A stretch of 64,000 bases of DNA from assembly GCF_004027225.2 (NCBI RefSeq), contig NC_044278.2, positions 53,831,411 through 53,895,410 on the forward strand. Direction: 5' to 3'. This document shows, piece after piece, positions 39,101 through 47,528 of the stretch. The stretch comes from Strigops habroptila. Taxonomy: Eukaryota > Chordata > Aves > Psittaciformes > Psittacidae. The notes beneath the pieces were generated by a model. It was given only the letters and a program-made list of their open reading frames with translations, was not told where the DNA came from and did no database searches. Within the stretch, counting starts at the first letter, position 1, and each line of letters opens with the position of its first letter. Both the position numbers and the translations under genes were made by a program.

Positions 39101-42100
39101 AAGGTGTATTTTTTCTGTCCAATAATAGTAGCCTTTGCTTGAACATCTATGCTTGCGTTATATTAATACCTACTAAGAAAAAATGAAATAAAGCTGAACA
39201 CAGCTTTATTCCATTCCTTGTGTTGTATCGCTGGCCACCAGAGAGAGGTGATCAGTACCATCCCCTCTGCTCCTTCCCTTGAGGAAACTGTAGGCTGTGA
39301 TGAGGTTTCCCCTCGGCCTTATCTTCTCTAAGCTGAACAAGTCAAGTGACCTCAGCCACTCCTCATAAGTCTTGCCCTCGAGGCCTTTCACCATTTTGGT
39401 CACCCTCCTCTGGACACCCTCTAGTAGTTTGATGTCCTTTCTATATTGAGGTGCCCACAGCTGCACACAGTACTTGAGGTGGGGCTACACCAGTGCATTG
39501 TACGGTGGAACAATCACCTCCCTTGACAGTTAGCAATGCTGTGCTTGATGCACCCCAGGATACGGTTGGCCCTTTTGGCTGCCATGGCACAATGACTCAT
39601 GTTTGAACAGTACTAAAGATCAAAGAAGAAGACAAAAAGCAGAAAAGCCTACACTGCTAAGATTAACTGCTTCTTTAATCCAACAGGATTAACTAGCTAT
39701 AAGGTTTGTTTCGTAAGAGAGCATTCTAAATTAGATCTAGGCCATAAAGCATAATCTCATTTATGGGGGGGAATAAAAAAAAATAATTGTGGGTGACTGT
39801 CTTAATCTTCTTATGCAGAGATGGGGTATGACAGGTGCTAACAGGAGCTGCTTGCTTCAAATGGAAACAAGACTTAGTCTAAGAGCATAGTCTAAAAGTG
39901 ATCTGAACTTCATTGAAGTGGAGACAGTGCTCTAAACTCCCTCTTCCTTTTAACAATTAAATGGTTGCTTCCAGGAAGAGATTACTGAAAGTAAAGTTCT
40001 GCCACTGACAGCCACTGAATACCATTAATACATTAGTGTGAGGGTTCTCTGAAACTGCCTCTCAACAAAACACTGGAAACTTGAAGCTAGAAGAACTTTA
40101 CTGAGCCACTTTTGGTTGTTTTGGAAATGCAGGAAGTGCCTTGCTTGTGGCAGAAAGTGTGCTTGATGAACAGAAGACGTGCCCTCCTACAGCTGTACTA
40201 CAGTCCCTCAGTATGACTGAAGGCAAGCAGAGAAGTGGTTCAGAATATAAACAGCTGCTGGAGAAGTACGGATTCACAAATGTACAAATTAAAATCACAG
40301 AAAATTTACTGGATGTTGTTTTGTGTTTCAAGGCCCTGTCACCATAGCATGCCCAGAAGCAGACTGGGATGCTGAGTTTTTACAACACTTGTGCAATGTA
40401 CCCTTCATCAGCCATCACATACTGTCAGTTTAGGATTGTTTTGACTCTTTATCTAAGGAATAGTTGTTACAGGCCTTGAATAAAAGTTGGACTGCAGCTT
40501 CTGCAGGAGTGAGTTCTATGCATTTAAGAAATGTCTGGCCAAACCTCCTATGTATTAAATACGTTCATGTCAGTTATGTTGGCTAGTTTGCAGGCTGTAT
40601 TAAGCTCAGACTTGCTGTCTAGATGTATAGCATGACAAGTTAAAACTAAAAGCTTTCATGAGCCACATTTAATACCTTCATCTTCCTGGACCTTAAAATT
40701 AAAGAGCATTCTTCCTCTGCAGTGTATTCAGTGGTTACTGCTCATTTTTGTTAGAAATTAAAAAAAACCCAAACCTGTCCCATCTATCTGAATTCAGGGA
40801 TGCCCATACTCTTTTTCACTTTTCTGTGGGGCCTCCCTCAAAAACATCTCAAGGATACTCTCTCTTTTTTTTTTTTTTTTTTAAGCACTTTACCGCAAGA
40901 ACAAGTGAAAATAGGACAAAGCTCAAACATATTCCTACAGCACTTATAATGTCATAGAGAAACTTCAGCCACAGTATGCACCCATGCAGGCTGTAGTAAA
41001 ACCTGTTCCTATCAGTTTGGGGGTTTTCTTAAGATGCTTAAATGGCCATATATGTTTTCTGTCACATTACTTGAGCTTTAGGGTTTATGTATAAATTCTC
41101 TTATGAAAATTAAAAACAGAAGTTTCTTCATGTTCTTCTAGTCTTTAGTTGGAGAAGTATGTACTGTATCCCATCTCTTCAAGTAATTTGTCACTAATGT
41201 CACCTTTCCTAATGTTTTTTTAGTTGCTTTTTTCTCCCGGTAGTTCATTAATATTTATTTTTTCTATTTAAAGTGTAATTTGTAGTGGAAGCCTTCCTGG
41301 AGATTAAAGTTGCACTTTCATACTACCTTTCTTCTCTATCAGTTGTGAGTTTCTTGCCTGTCACACTTCTACAGCAATAATCCCAGTAAGCCAGTGTGAG
41401 AGTGGCCATGCCTATGCTGAATTATGAACCTCAGCCAATTAAAGAGAGTTGATGAGCAAGGTCAAGCATCTGTCTGGCAGACTCTTGTCTTACGTTACTT
41501 AATCAGAAGTTACTTTGCACTTTGAGCACTGAGCAAAGTGAAAGTGCCACAGTGATTCAATTCATCATGAGAAATACGCTTACTGCAGAACATTTCAGCT
41601 GCGCAAAATCAGGGAAATGCCAGACTTTTACATCACTGGGGTTTTAATTCTTGGCAGGAGGCTTTTATGAATGGAAATTTGACTGATCGCATCTATACAG
41701 GCACTTAAAGAGATAAGGCAAAATATTCAACTGAATGAATTTTAAGTGTGTCTTTTCCATATTGACATGGAGTTTGCTGTTATGCTTAACAGGTTTGTAT
41801 TTTGAGAGAGACTCATTCCAGCAATCACATGTTTCTCATCTCATAATTATTCATTTAGTTCATAATGCTATTCTTTAAGCTGCTATAAACTGTTTGAGTC
41901 AGAAAATTTCAATCCTAAAGTTGGCACACCTGTAGCTGTGCCTCTAAGTACTATATATCCGACTGTAAAATTTGAATCGAATGTGCCTGGCTACCACACA
42001 ACCTCAACGTACTCTGTGATTAAAGCACAACAGTAATACACGTTAAGCATTAGTCCTTTGGGCATGGTGGCTGTGGTAATGTACCACAGCTTTGCACTCT

Positions 42101-44381
42101 CAGGATAATGAAGCATTGGAGCATGTTGACCAGAGAAGTTGTGGAATTTCTGTCCTTGAGACATGGGGGTTAACGGAATGATAGATGAGTAATGGAAACA
42201 AGAACTTCAGGACTCGTTCACTGAATGCTGAGGTAAGAATCCTTGAGGAAGAGAGAGAAGTTTGTAAGAAAGAAGAGACACAACTTGGTTGGCTGTCCCA
42301 GCTCAATCATTTTCATATCAGTTTTTGACCTTGTTACAGCTATTAACAGTACTTCTGCCTGGAAAAGTAATGGAACAGAAGCAAAGGGTAGTATATCATC
42401 GGAGTTACCCAGCACAAAAGCTTGGGAAGAGCTATTTAATGGCTAAGCCCCTTCGTGTGGGCTGTGAGTTCATTTTTGGATGTGTTAGCTGACTGCTGGA
42501 TAGTGGAAGTATTTAATGTGGGGTTTGGTTTTGTTCTTAAAAAACAGTTTTTGGAGGGTTGACACTCTCCTCACACTCCCTCATCTTTTGGCTGGATATT
42601 ACGTCCTTGCTAAACAATGATAATCTGGATTAAATTACTTTCTAATTTAGAAGAGACTGTTATGACTATTAATTTTTATCTCCTATAAAACTATGGCCAA
42701 AATTTCTTCATCAAAGTATGCTCCTGAAAGGGTTGAAAATTAGCTCTGTTTCAGTCCTTTTCAGGAAGAGGGACTGGAGAGAGAATTTTTTGTTCTTTTT
42801 ACGGGTACTAACTTTATTTACTGTGTCTAATTTCTGAAGGTTGTGCTTTCTGGGTATATTTTTCCAGATTGCCCTTATGTTATCTGTCCCAAATTACTTT
42901 TTGTGGCAAATTGGAATGACCCATCTATCTGTATCCTCCTTTCAGAGTGTGCAGAATTTATACCGACTTCCAAAGCTGTATTGTGATGGTGACTTAGAAA
43001 TGATAGCCATGTATTACTCTACCTAGCAACATTTGCTGTATAACCAGGAACATTGATTCCCAGGTGTCTCTGTTGAAGGCAAAGGAGGATCAGATGGGAA
43101 AGGGGACAGGGAATAGAAACCACTGAATCGTAACAAATGGGCTACATCACTCTGTCTTGAGACACCTAAATATTAGGCATTCAAATCATCTACTCACATT
43201 GAATCTCCAATCGGTAAAAAACTGGCATTTTCAGAGGGTGATTCATCTCACCTGTCTGTAAAAGAAAATTTGTTAATAAGCTATCAGAAGGACTTTTGTG
43301 ACTCCTGATAGTTAACACCAAGGTCTCAGCCAGCAACTTTATCTCCAGATCTTGGTCTGTTCTCTAAGAAGCTGCAGTGTTATGTTCAATTTACTGTTTA
43401 TCGTTAAATGTCTGAGGTTTACGTGTACGGATGGCTTTGAGGAGATTGTCTTAAGGGCCAGAAAGATATAAATGTTATGCAGCACTAAGCAGCATTTTAC
43501 AGCTATTTTAGTACTATTTTGATCTGAATTGGTGGCCTCCTGTACATGCACTGTGCCAAAAGAAACCACCACATAAGATGCAAGGCCAAAACACAGTGTT
43601 TTGTCAGTAGCCCTCTCTTGTATTCCCTTTCTGCTTATGGGTCTGAAGATGGAGGAGGAGGCTATGTGAAATCACTTAAGGATCTGCTTGCATCCCTATG
43701 TTAGTCACACCACAAAGGCCTCAATTCCTACAGAAATAATGCACAATAACACTGACTTTTTCTCTGCTTCTGTAATGCTTGCCATCCACTCTTTTGTCTG
43801 CTTGTCACCACTTCAATATGAATGGGGAGCAGTAATATATCCGAAAGAGATGTAGCTACTATTCCTGTCTTACTGTTTTCCATAACCATCATGCCAAGTC
43901 TACAAGAAGTCATCCCCTCTTCCCCTGAAAACAAAGAGGTGACTTGACTTGTGTTTCATCCCTCCATAGTGTGGAAGGGAATTTCCTGGGGTTTGTGAGA
44001 GGAGTGGATTATACATTTAATGGTGGATTAGTTATACCAGAGCAAATCCATAGAAATTATAAATGAAATCACCTGCATCTGGTAGTTTGCATCCTATATA
44101 TGATAGCAGAAATTCTCTTGCCTGATAGTGGATTAGTACTGTTGCATGCCTTTGTTTTTAAATCAGGCTGTGAGATTTTGCTGGCTGAAATGGTACTGGA
44201 TGATGAGAAGAAGAAGAGGCGTACAGCTCTGCTGCAGTCTTTGAACATGCTTGTGCAGACAGAGGGAAAGGAGAGAAGTGGCTCTGAATATCGAACCTTA
44301 CTGGAACAACATGGATTCACAAATGTCAAAATCAGAGTGACAGGAAATTTGTTAGATGTCATTCTCTGCATTAAGACCTAG
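18098..44381 (+). CDS. ASMTL: Acetylserotonin O-methyltransferase-like: Maf pyrophosphatase plus methyltransferase-like fusion (gene span)
   Basis: Twelve shared coding exons plus either of two last exons give a 631-residue product (human about 621). Exons: 18098-18190, 19783-19914, 22227-22274, 22907-22971, 24782-24843, 26553-26661, 31366-31792, 34458-34620, 36405-36589, 37481-37610, 38191-38334, 38902-39024, then 40133-40347 or 44167-44381. All junctions are GT-AG and keep phase. Residues 1-200 form a Maf-type nucleotide pyrophosphatase domain, with SASPRR at 19-24, GADTIV around D88 and GYGIQALGG in exon 7. A polar linker follows at about 205-300. Residues 300-631 resemble ASMT-type O-methyltransferases, with the SAM-binding-like DLGGCTG at 469-475, GDFF at 520-523 and LHDWPD with H540 at the catalytic-base position. 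In human, the Maf half hydrolyses nucleotides and no methyltransferase activity is established; that is family knowledge. The odd feature is the duplicated last exon. Confidence 0.93.
19338..19384. repeat. 22-bp tandem duplication in ASMTL intron 2
   Basis: The 22-bp word starting GAGTGTGTACTACTGATA occurs at 19338-19359 and again, identical, at 19363-19384. Confidence 0.9.
19783..19914 (+). CDS. ASMTL: ASMTL exon 2
   Basis: 132 nt, phase 0 to 0, residues 32-75. Acceptor tttgttacag, donor GTAAGT. Encodes [17 protein letters not shown], then [15 protein letters not shown], as in the family. Confidence 0.93.
20346..20960 (+). mobile_element. Solo LTR of an avian endogenous retrovirus (ERVL-like), in ASMTL intron 2
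   Basis: A 615-bp TG...CA-bounded unit containing 'tttcagctgggatagagtta', 'cacactgatgttttagttgtt', 'ctgacccaaactggccaaag' and the end 'ggtttaaaccacaaca', words I recognise from a common bird LTR family. A TATATAAA box lies at 20626-20633 and an AGT microsatellite plus 'tattaaactg' lies toward the 3' side. There is no internal retroviral sequence next to it. No target-site duplication could be confirmed, so the left edge may be off by some bases. Confidence 0.75.
22227..22274 (+). CDS. ASMTL: ASMTL exon 3
   Basis: 48 nt, 16 codons, residues 76-91, phase 0 to 0. Acceptor tgcctttgcag, donor GTAAGA. Encodes [16 protein letters not shown] with the conserved Maf aspartate D88. Confidence 0.92.
22907..22971 (+). 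CDS. ASMTL: ASMTL exon 4
   Basis: 65 nt, phase 0 to 2. Acceptor tctctgttttag, donor GTCTGT (a weaker donor). Encodes [16 protein letters not shown], near-identical to the human segment as I remember it. Confidence 0.92.
24782..24843 (+). CDS. ASMTL: ASMTL exon 5
   Basis: 62 nt, phase 2 to 1. Acceptor ttcccccctcacag, donor GTATAT. Encodes [20 protein letters not shown]. Confidence 0.92.
26553..26661 (+). CDS. ASMTL: ASMTL exon 6
   Basis: 109 nt, phase 1 to 2. Acceptor ctcttctgtag, donor GTAAGT. Encodes [19 protein letters not shown] and HSGEPM, the Maf substrate-recognition region. Confidence 0.92.
31366..31792 (+). CDS. ASMTL: ASMTL exon 7 (Maf C-terminus and interdomain linker)
   Basis: 427 nt, phase 2 to 0, residues about 170-312. 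Acceptor tctcctcccccag, donor GTAAGG. Starts with [13 protein letters not shown] and [15 protein letters not shown] (end of the Maf domain), passes through a Ser/Glu/Asn-rich linker containing [16 protein letters not shown], and reaches [13 protein letters not shown], the start of the methyltransferase-like half. The linker is the least conserved part compared with human. Confidence 0.92.
34458..34620 (+). CDS. ASMTL: ASMTL exon 8
   Basis: 163 nt, phase 0 to 1. Acceptor cctacatttag, donor GTGACT. Encodes [15 protein letters not shown], then [19 protein letters not shown]: the N-terminal winged-helix dimerisation region of ASMT-type enzymes. Confidence 0.92.
34940..35705 (+). mobile_element. 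CR1 LINE, 5'-truncated, in ASMTL intron 8
   Basis: Reads 'gggtcacaacaaccccatg', 'gctacaggcttgggga', 'aactggttgtttagctggag', 'gaaggattgtcaagcattgg' and ends 'cctaaatgatcctatcattctg'. It is a different, more diverged CR1 subtype from the copy at 15330-16473. Same orientation as ASMTL. The left boundary is approximate. Confidence 0.85.
36405..36589 (+). CDS. ASMTL: ASMTL exon 9
   Basis: 185 nt, phase 1 to 0. Acceptor ttcttcccataag (AAG, weaker), donor GTAATA. Encodes [20 protein letters not shown] and [12 protein letters not shown], matching the family. Confidence 0.92.
37481..37610 (+). CDS. ASMTL: ASMTL exon 10
   Basis: 130 nt, phase 0 to 1. Acceptor ttctctttttag, donor GTATTG. Encodes [19 protein letters not shown] and [11 protein letters not shown], the start of the SAM-binding-like motif. 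Confidence 0.92.
38191..38334 (+). CDS. ASMTL: ASMTL exon 11
   Basis: 144 nt, phase 1 to 1. Acceptor actttcaacag, donor GTAAAT. Encodes [12 protein letters not shown] and [10 protein letters not shown], the Rossmann-fold core of the methyltransferase-like domain. Confidence 0.92.
38902..39024 (+). CDS. ASMTL: ASMTL exon 12
   Basis: 123 nt, phase 1 to 1. Acceptor gctttccaacag, donor GTAAGT. Encodes [19 protein letters not shown] and [16 protein letters not shown], including the catalytic-base-like histidine (about residue 540). It is the last exon shared by both predicted isoforms. Confidence 0.92.
39196..39592 (-). mobile_element. CR1 LINE fragment, reverse, between ASMTL exon 12 and last exon A
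   Basis: The minus strand encodes [33 protein letters not shown] and [13 protein letters not shown]1 ORF2 C-terminal words. It lacks the 3' tail repeat and is internally truncated. Confidence 0.88.
40133..40347 (+). CDS. ASMTL: ASMTL last exon A (upstream, diverged copy)
   Basis: 215 nt including the stop, phase 1 at its start, so exon 12 splices to it in frame and gives [15 protein letters not shown]. Acceptor ttggaaatgcag (poor pyrimidine tract). Compared with the downstream copy and with human ASMTL it lacks three residues (LVQ) in the [10 protein letters not shown] motif, reading [13 protein letters not shown], and has a three-residue longer tail (KALSP). AATAAA at 40479-40484 is 132 nt after the stop. 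The frame is intact, which argues against simple decay, but whether it is spliced in mRNA cannot be seen here. Confidence 0.8.
40348..44166. other. Interval between the two ASMTL last exons
   Basis: 3.8 kb that acts as 3' UTR and flank for exon A and as intron for exon B. It contains a long T run (40864-40882) and several AT-rich stretches. I see no further ASMTL-like coding sequence, no CR1 copy and no credible open frame on either strand. Confidence 0.55.
40479..40484 (+). terminator. ASMTL: Polyadenylation signal after ASMTL last exon A
   Basis: AATAAA in ccttgaataaaagttgg, at usual spacing from the stop at 40347. Confidence 0.65.
44167..44381 (+). CDS. ASMTL: ASMTL last exon B (downstream, human-like copy)
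   Basis: 215 nt including the stop, phase 1 at its start. Acceptor cctttgtttttaaatcag has a better pyrimidine tract than exon A. Encodes [19 protein letters not shown], then [20 protein letters not shown] and [19 protein letters not shown], ending IKT. It retains the full [10 protein letters not shown] motif of human ASMTL, so it is the better candidate for the ancestral last exon. By hand count about 43 of 68 aligned residues match exon A. AATAAA follows at 44794. Confidence 0.88.
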
Positions 44382-44793
44382 AAAAAAATGGATTTAGTAG
44401 TAAAATCTGGATGTCTCTAGTCATGTTTCATGTTTTGTAATTATGCAAATACGTTCTTAGTTTCCCATCCATATTGTAAACAAGAAATGTTATGTCAGCT
44501 TTCTGAAGTTACTTTTAAAAAGGAGAGGGATCGATTGCATTTATTTTGAACTCTAGTATAATGAAGCCAGAAGGTTCTACCCTCAGAAACAAGTCTCCAG
44601 CCACAAATGGTGTCAGCAGCCCTACAGCAGTATTCACATGGCTGAGAAATCAGAGCTTCTTCATACTTGGTCCAATTAGAATAGTCCTGGGCTCAGACCA
44701 GCTTTGCCCATTTCAGGGGGTCAGTGCAGGTATCACTTCAATGCTCCATCACCATCCATTTTAATATAATTTTATGTTACGCACTCTATTGTA

Positions 44794-44799
44794 AATAAA
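44794..44799 (+). terminator. ASMTL: Polyadenylation signal after ASMTL last exon B
   Basis: AATAAA in attgtaaataaagaaac, 412 nt after the stop of exon B. Confidence 0.65.
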
Positions 44800-46900
44800 G
44801 AAACATTCTCTAACAAAGTCTGGAGACTGCTACTGCAGTGGCATGGGCAAGATTGGAAGCAGAAGAACTAGAGTGGTAGCTGCTCGAGAGAGTCAAGGTG
44901 GACTCAGCCTTCTGTGAAGTTTCTGGAAAAAGGCAGTTGTATAAAAGCGCAAGTTTCGTCTGTGATTATAATCAGAGATGAAAGTGGGAGCACCACATTT
45001 AGTTCAAGGACATCCTCCTCCTCCTTTTTAGCCCTACTTAATTCGTGAGCACTTACAAAAGTGGAGAGCAGAATATGATAGATAAAGAAAACAAAAGGAT
45101 TTAAAAAAGAAAAAAAAAAGTGCAGAAACAGAAAAGAATTTCCCCCAGTCAGATTCATTTGAGCTCCAAAGGTGAATGGGACAGGACAGCTATTGGCTGT
45201 ACAGTTTCCTATCAGAAAAGTTATGTGCATTTACCTTCATTTTTCAAATCGATAGCACTTCAGGGTCCCAGAACATGAAGTTCTTTTTTAATCAGTAGAA
45301 AGTTTCATGGCAGTAAAAAATCCCAGCTTTGCAGGCATTGTGTTGTGCTATGAAAGTATTAACATTTAGTTATGAGCTTTCTTAAAAGAAAAACACACTA
45401 AGGTGTGTCTGCCTGTCTGAGAACATGCACCACAGCCTTCTACTAACCACATCCAAAACATGGGCCTGTAACACTGTATGTGCCTAACCGTGTGCCGGCA
45501 CAGTAATCACCTTGCTACATCTGTATTATGTTTCAGAGTATAAAATAGGACACAATTTACTTTGTTTCTGTGGATGTGCAACACCCCTCCCCCCCCATAT
45601 ATTGTGACATACAATCCACGGTATATTGCACTACAGCAGAGGCAAAAGCTGTGCCTGGCACATCCTGTTCTCACAACATGTCCTCTCAGAGAGATGCTCT
45701 CATTTTGAAAGCCTGCAAAGTACACCCGTGAGTAATGGGTGGTTTCAGACATCTCAGCTACTGCACCTTTGTGGTTCAACAGTCATCTAGTAAAAAAAAA
45801 ATAAATAAATTGGCTTTATTTACTTTTGTAGGAAACATCCATTAAAAGTGAAAGCAGGAACAAAAGGTGTGCATTAACTACTGCCCTCCAGCTAGAACAA
45901 TTTCAAGACCTACTTTCTGAAAGAATACATATGATTTCAGACAGAAGTTGGGCCATTAGGTGTAAAATTTCGCTTTAGGCATACAATAAAATTAGCAGTA
46001 ATTGGCAGAAATTACTGATGGAGACTAGGCCTGCTTCAGTAGGGACAGAGGCCCTGCTGTGTGTGCCCGCTTGGACAGCCTGCAGAAGAGCTTTTGACAG
46101 CATCTGATGTTGAGTGATGATATAAGAAGACAGAACAAGGAGCACCTCTCTGAAGAAGCTGAGATGCTGGAGTTGTTCAGCTTGGAGAAGAGAAGGCTCC
46201 AGGGAGACCTTAGAGGAGCTTCTAGTACCTAAAGGAGGCCTAAAAGAAATCTGGAGAGGGACTTTTTACAAGGGCATGTAAGGACAGGACAAGGAGGAAT
46301 GACTTCAAACTGAAAGAGGGTAGATTTAAATATTAGGAAGAAGTTCTTTCCCTGTGAGGGTGGTGAGACACTGGCAAAGGGTGCCCAGAGAAGCTGTGGC
46401 TGCCCCATCCCTGGCAGTGTCCAAGGCCAGGTTGGACAAGGCTTGGAGCAACCTGGTCTAGTGGAAGGTGTCCCTGCCTGTGGCAGAGGAGTTGGAACTG
46501 GATGATCTTTAGCCCTTCTGTCATTCTGTGACCACACTTCCCCATCATCCCTCCTGGGAACTGGGGTTAAGTTCTTTGGCATTTCATTGTCTCAGATCAG
46601 TCCAGTGATGTACAGAAAAGCTCATCGATGTGACTCTTGGCACCGCCATGCTGAGGAAGAACAGGTGGGAGCAGAAACTGGAAACAAGAAGATGCCTTCG
46701 AGCATTACTGAGGGTGATGAGCATGGAGCAAAACCTGCTGGCACCCAGACAGACAATGCCCCAAATCCGCTCTCCTCCACCTAACAGCTGGGGCTGCCAC
46801 ACAGGGCCCCAGGTAGAAAGCAGGGCCTCCATCCTACACTGGCTTCCAGAGTCGCCACTGAACAGGCCTCACAGTTGTCCTGGCCGTCCCGTTCACTGCC
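44800..46900. other. Intergenic region between ASMTL and SLC25A6
   Basis: AT-rich, no gene seen. One CR1 fragment lies at 46158-46532. The last 300 bases grade into the SLC25A6 CpG island. Confidence 0.55.
46158..46532 (+). mobile_element. CR1 LINE 3' fragment
   Basis: Contains 'ttgttcagcttggagaagag', 'aggaagaagttctttccctg' and 'tgtccaaggccaggttggac', and ends 'gtcattctgtgac'. 5'-truncated and frame-broken. Confidence 0.9.
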
Positions 46901-47291
46901 TGCCTGCCCAGGCCCACCGACCATACCCCAAAGCCGGTGCTCCACCGGCTCGCCCTCTGCCCGTGCGGGACACACCGTTCCTGCGAGACACGACCTGTCG
47001 AATCGCACTCTGCCAAGCAGAGCACAAAGCGGTCACAGAAAACGCTTCAGAGAGCCACCGTTGTGGGAAAAGACGGTGTGAGCAGCCGCGGTCTTGCCCG
47101 TGTGCTGCGGGGCCGTGCCGTGGCGGAGGAGAGGCCTCTCGCCCTTCAGAGGCGGCGCCCGAGGACGGAGGGCTCGCCGGGCCCATTCCGACGCGGCGCT
47201 GCGCCACTGGCGCCGCAGAGGCGGGGGCCGCCCAGCAGCGAGCCGGCCCCACCCGCCCCAGCGCCGAGTCCCCGCCCCCGGAGCGGTGCGG

Positions 47292-47315
47292 CCAATGGGG
47301 GGCCGCGGGGCGGGG
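47292..47315 (+). promoter_or_regulatory. SLC25A6: CCAAT box and GC box of SLC25A6
   Basis: gccaatggg followed 11 nt later by ggggcgggg, the common NF-Y plus Sp1 arrangement of TATA-less promoters. Assignment is by motif only. Confidence 0.55.
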
Positions 47316-47417
47316 CCGACGGGACCCGGCATTTAGCCCATGCGCGGCGACGGTCCCGCCCTTTCGGCTTGAGCGGCAGCGGCGTCTCATCCCCGGCGGC
47401 TCCGGCGCGGCGCGAAC

Positions 47418-47528
47418 ATGGCGGACCAGGCCATCTCCTTCCTCAAGGACTTTCTGGCAGGCGGCGTCGCCGCCGCCATCAGCAAGACCGCGGTGGCGCC
47501 CATCGAGCGGGTCAAGCTCTTGCTCCAG
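47418..47528 (+). CDS. SLC25A6: SLC25A6 exon 1 (coding part)
   Basis: 37 codons from gcgaacATGg to the donor GTCAGC; first membrane helix and the first signature PIERVK, ending LLLQ. Confidence 0.95.

Noticed and set aside
40098-40331. Minus-strand open frame opposite ASMTL last exon A, with a similar one at 44069-44371
   Set aside because: Both are antisense shadows of the duplicated exons; their mutual similarity follows from the plus-strand homology.
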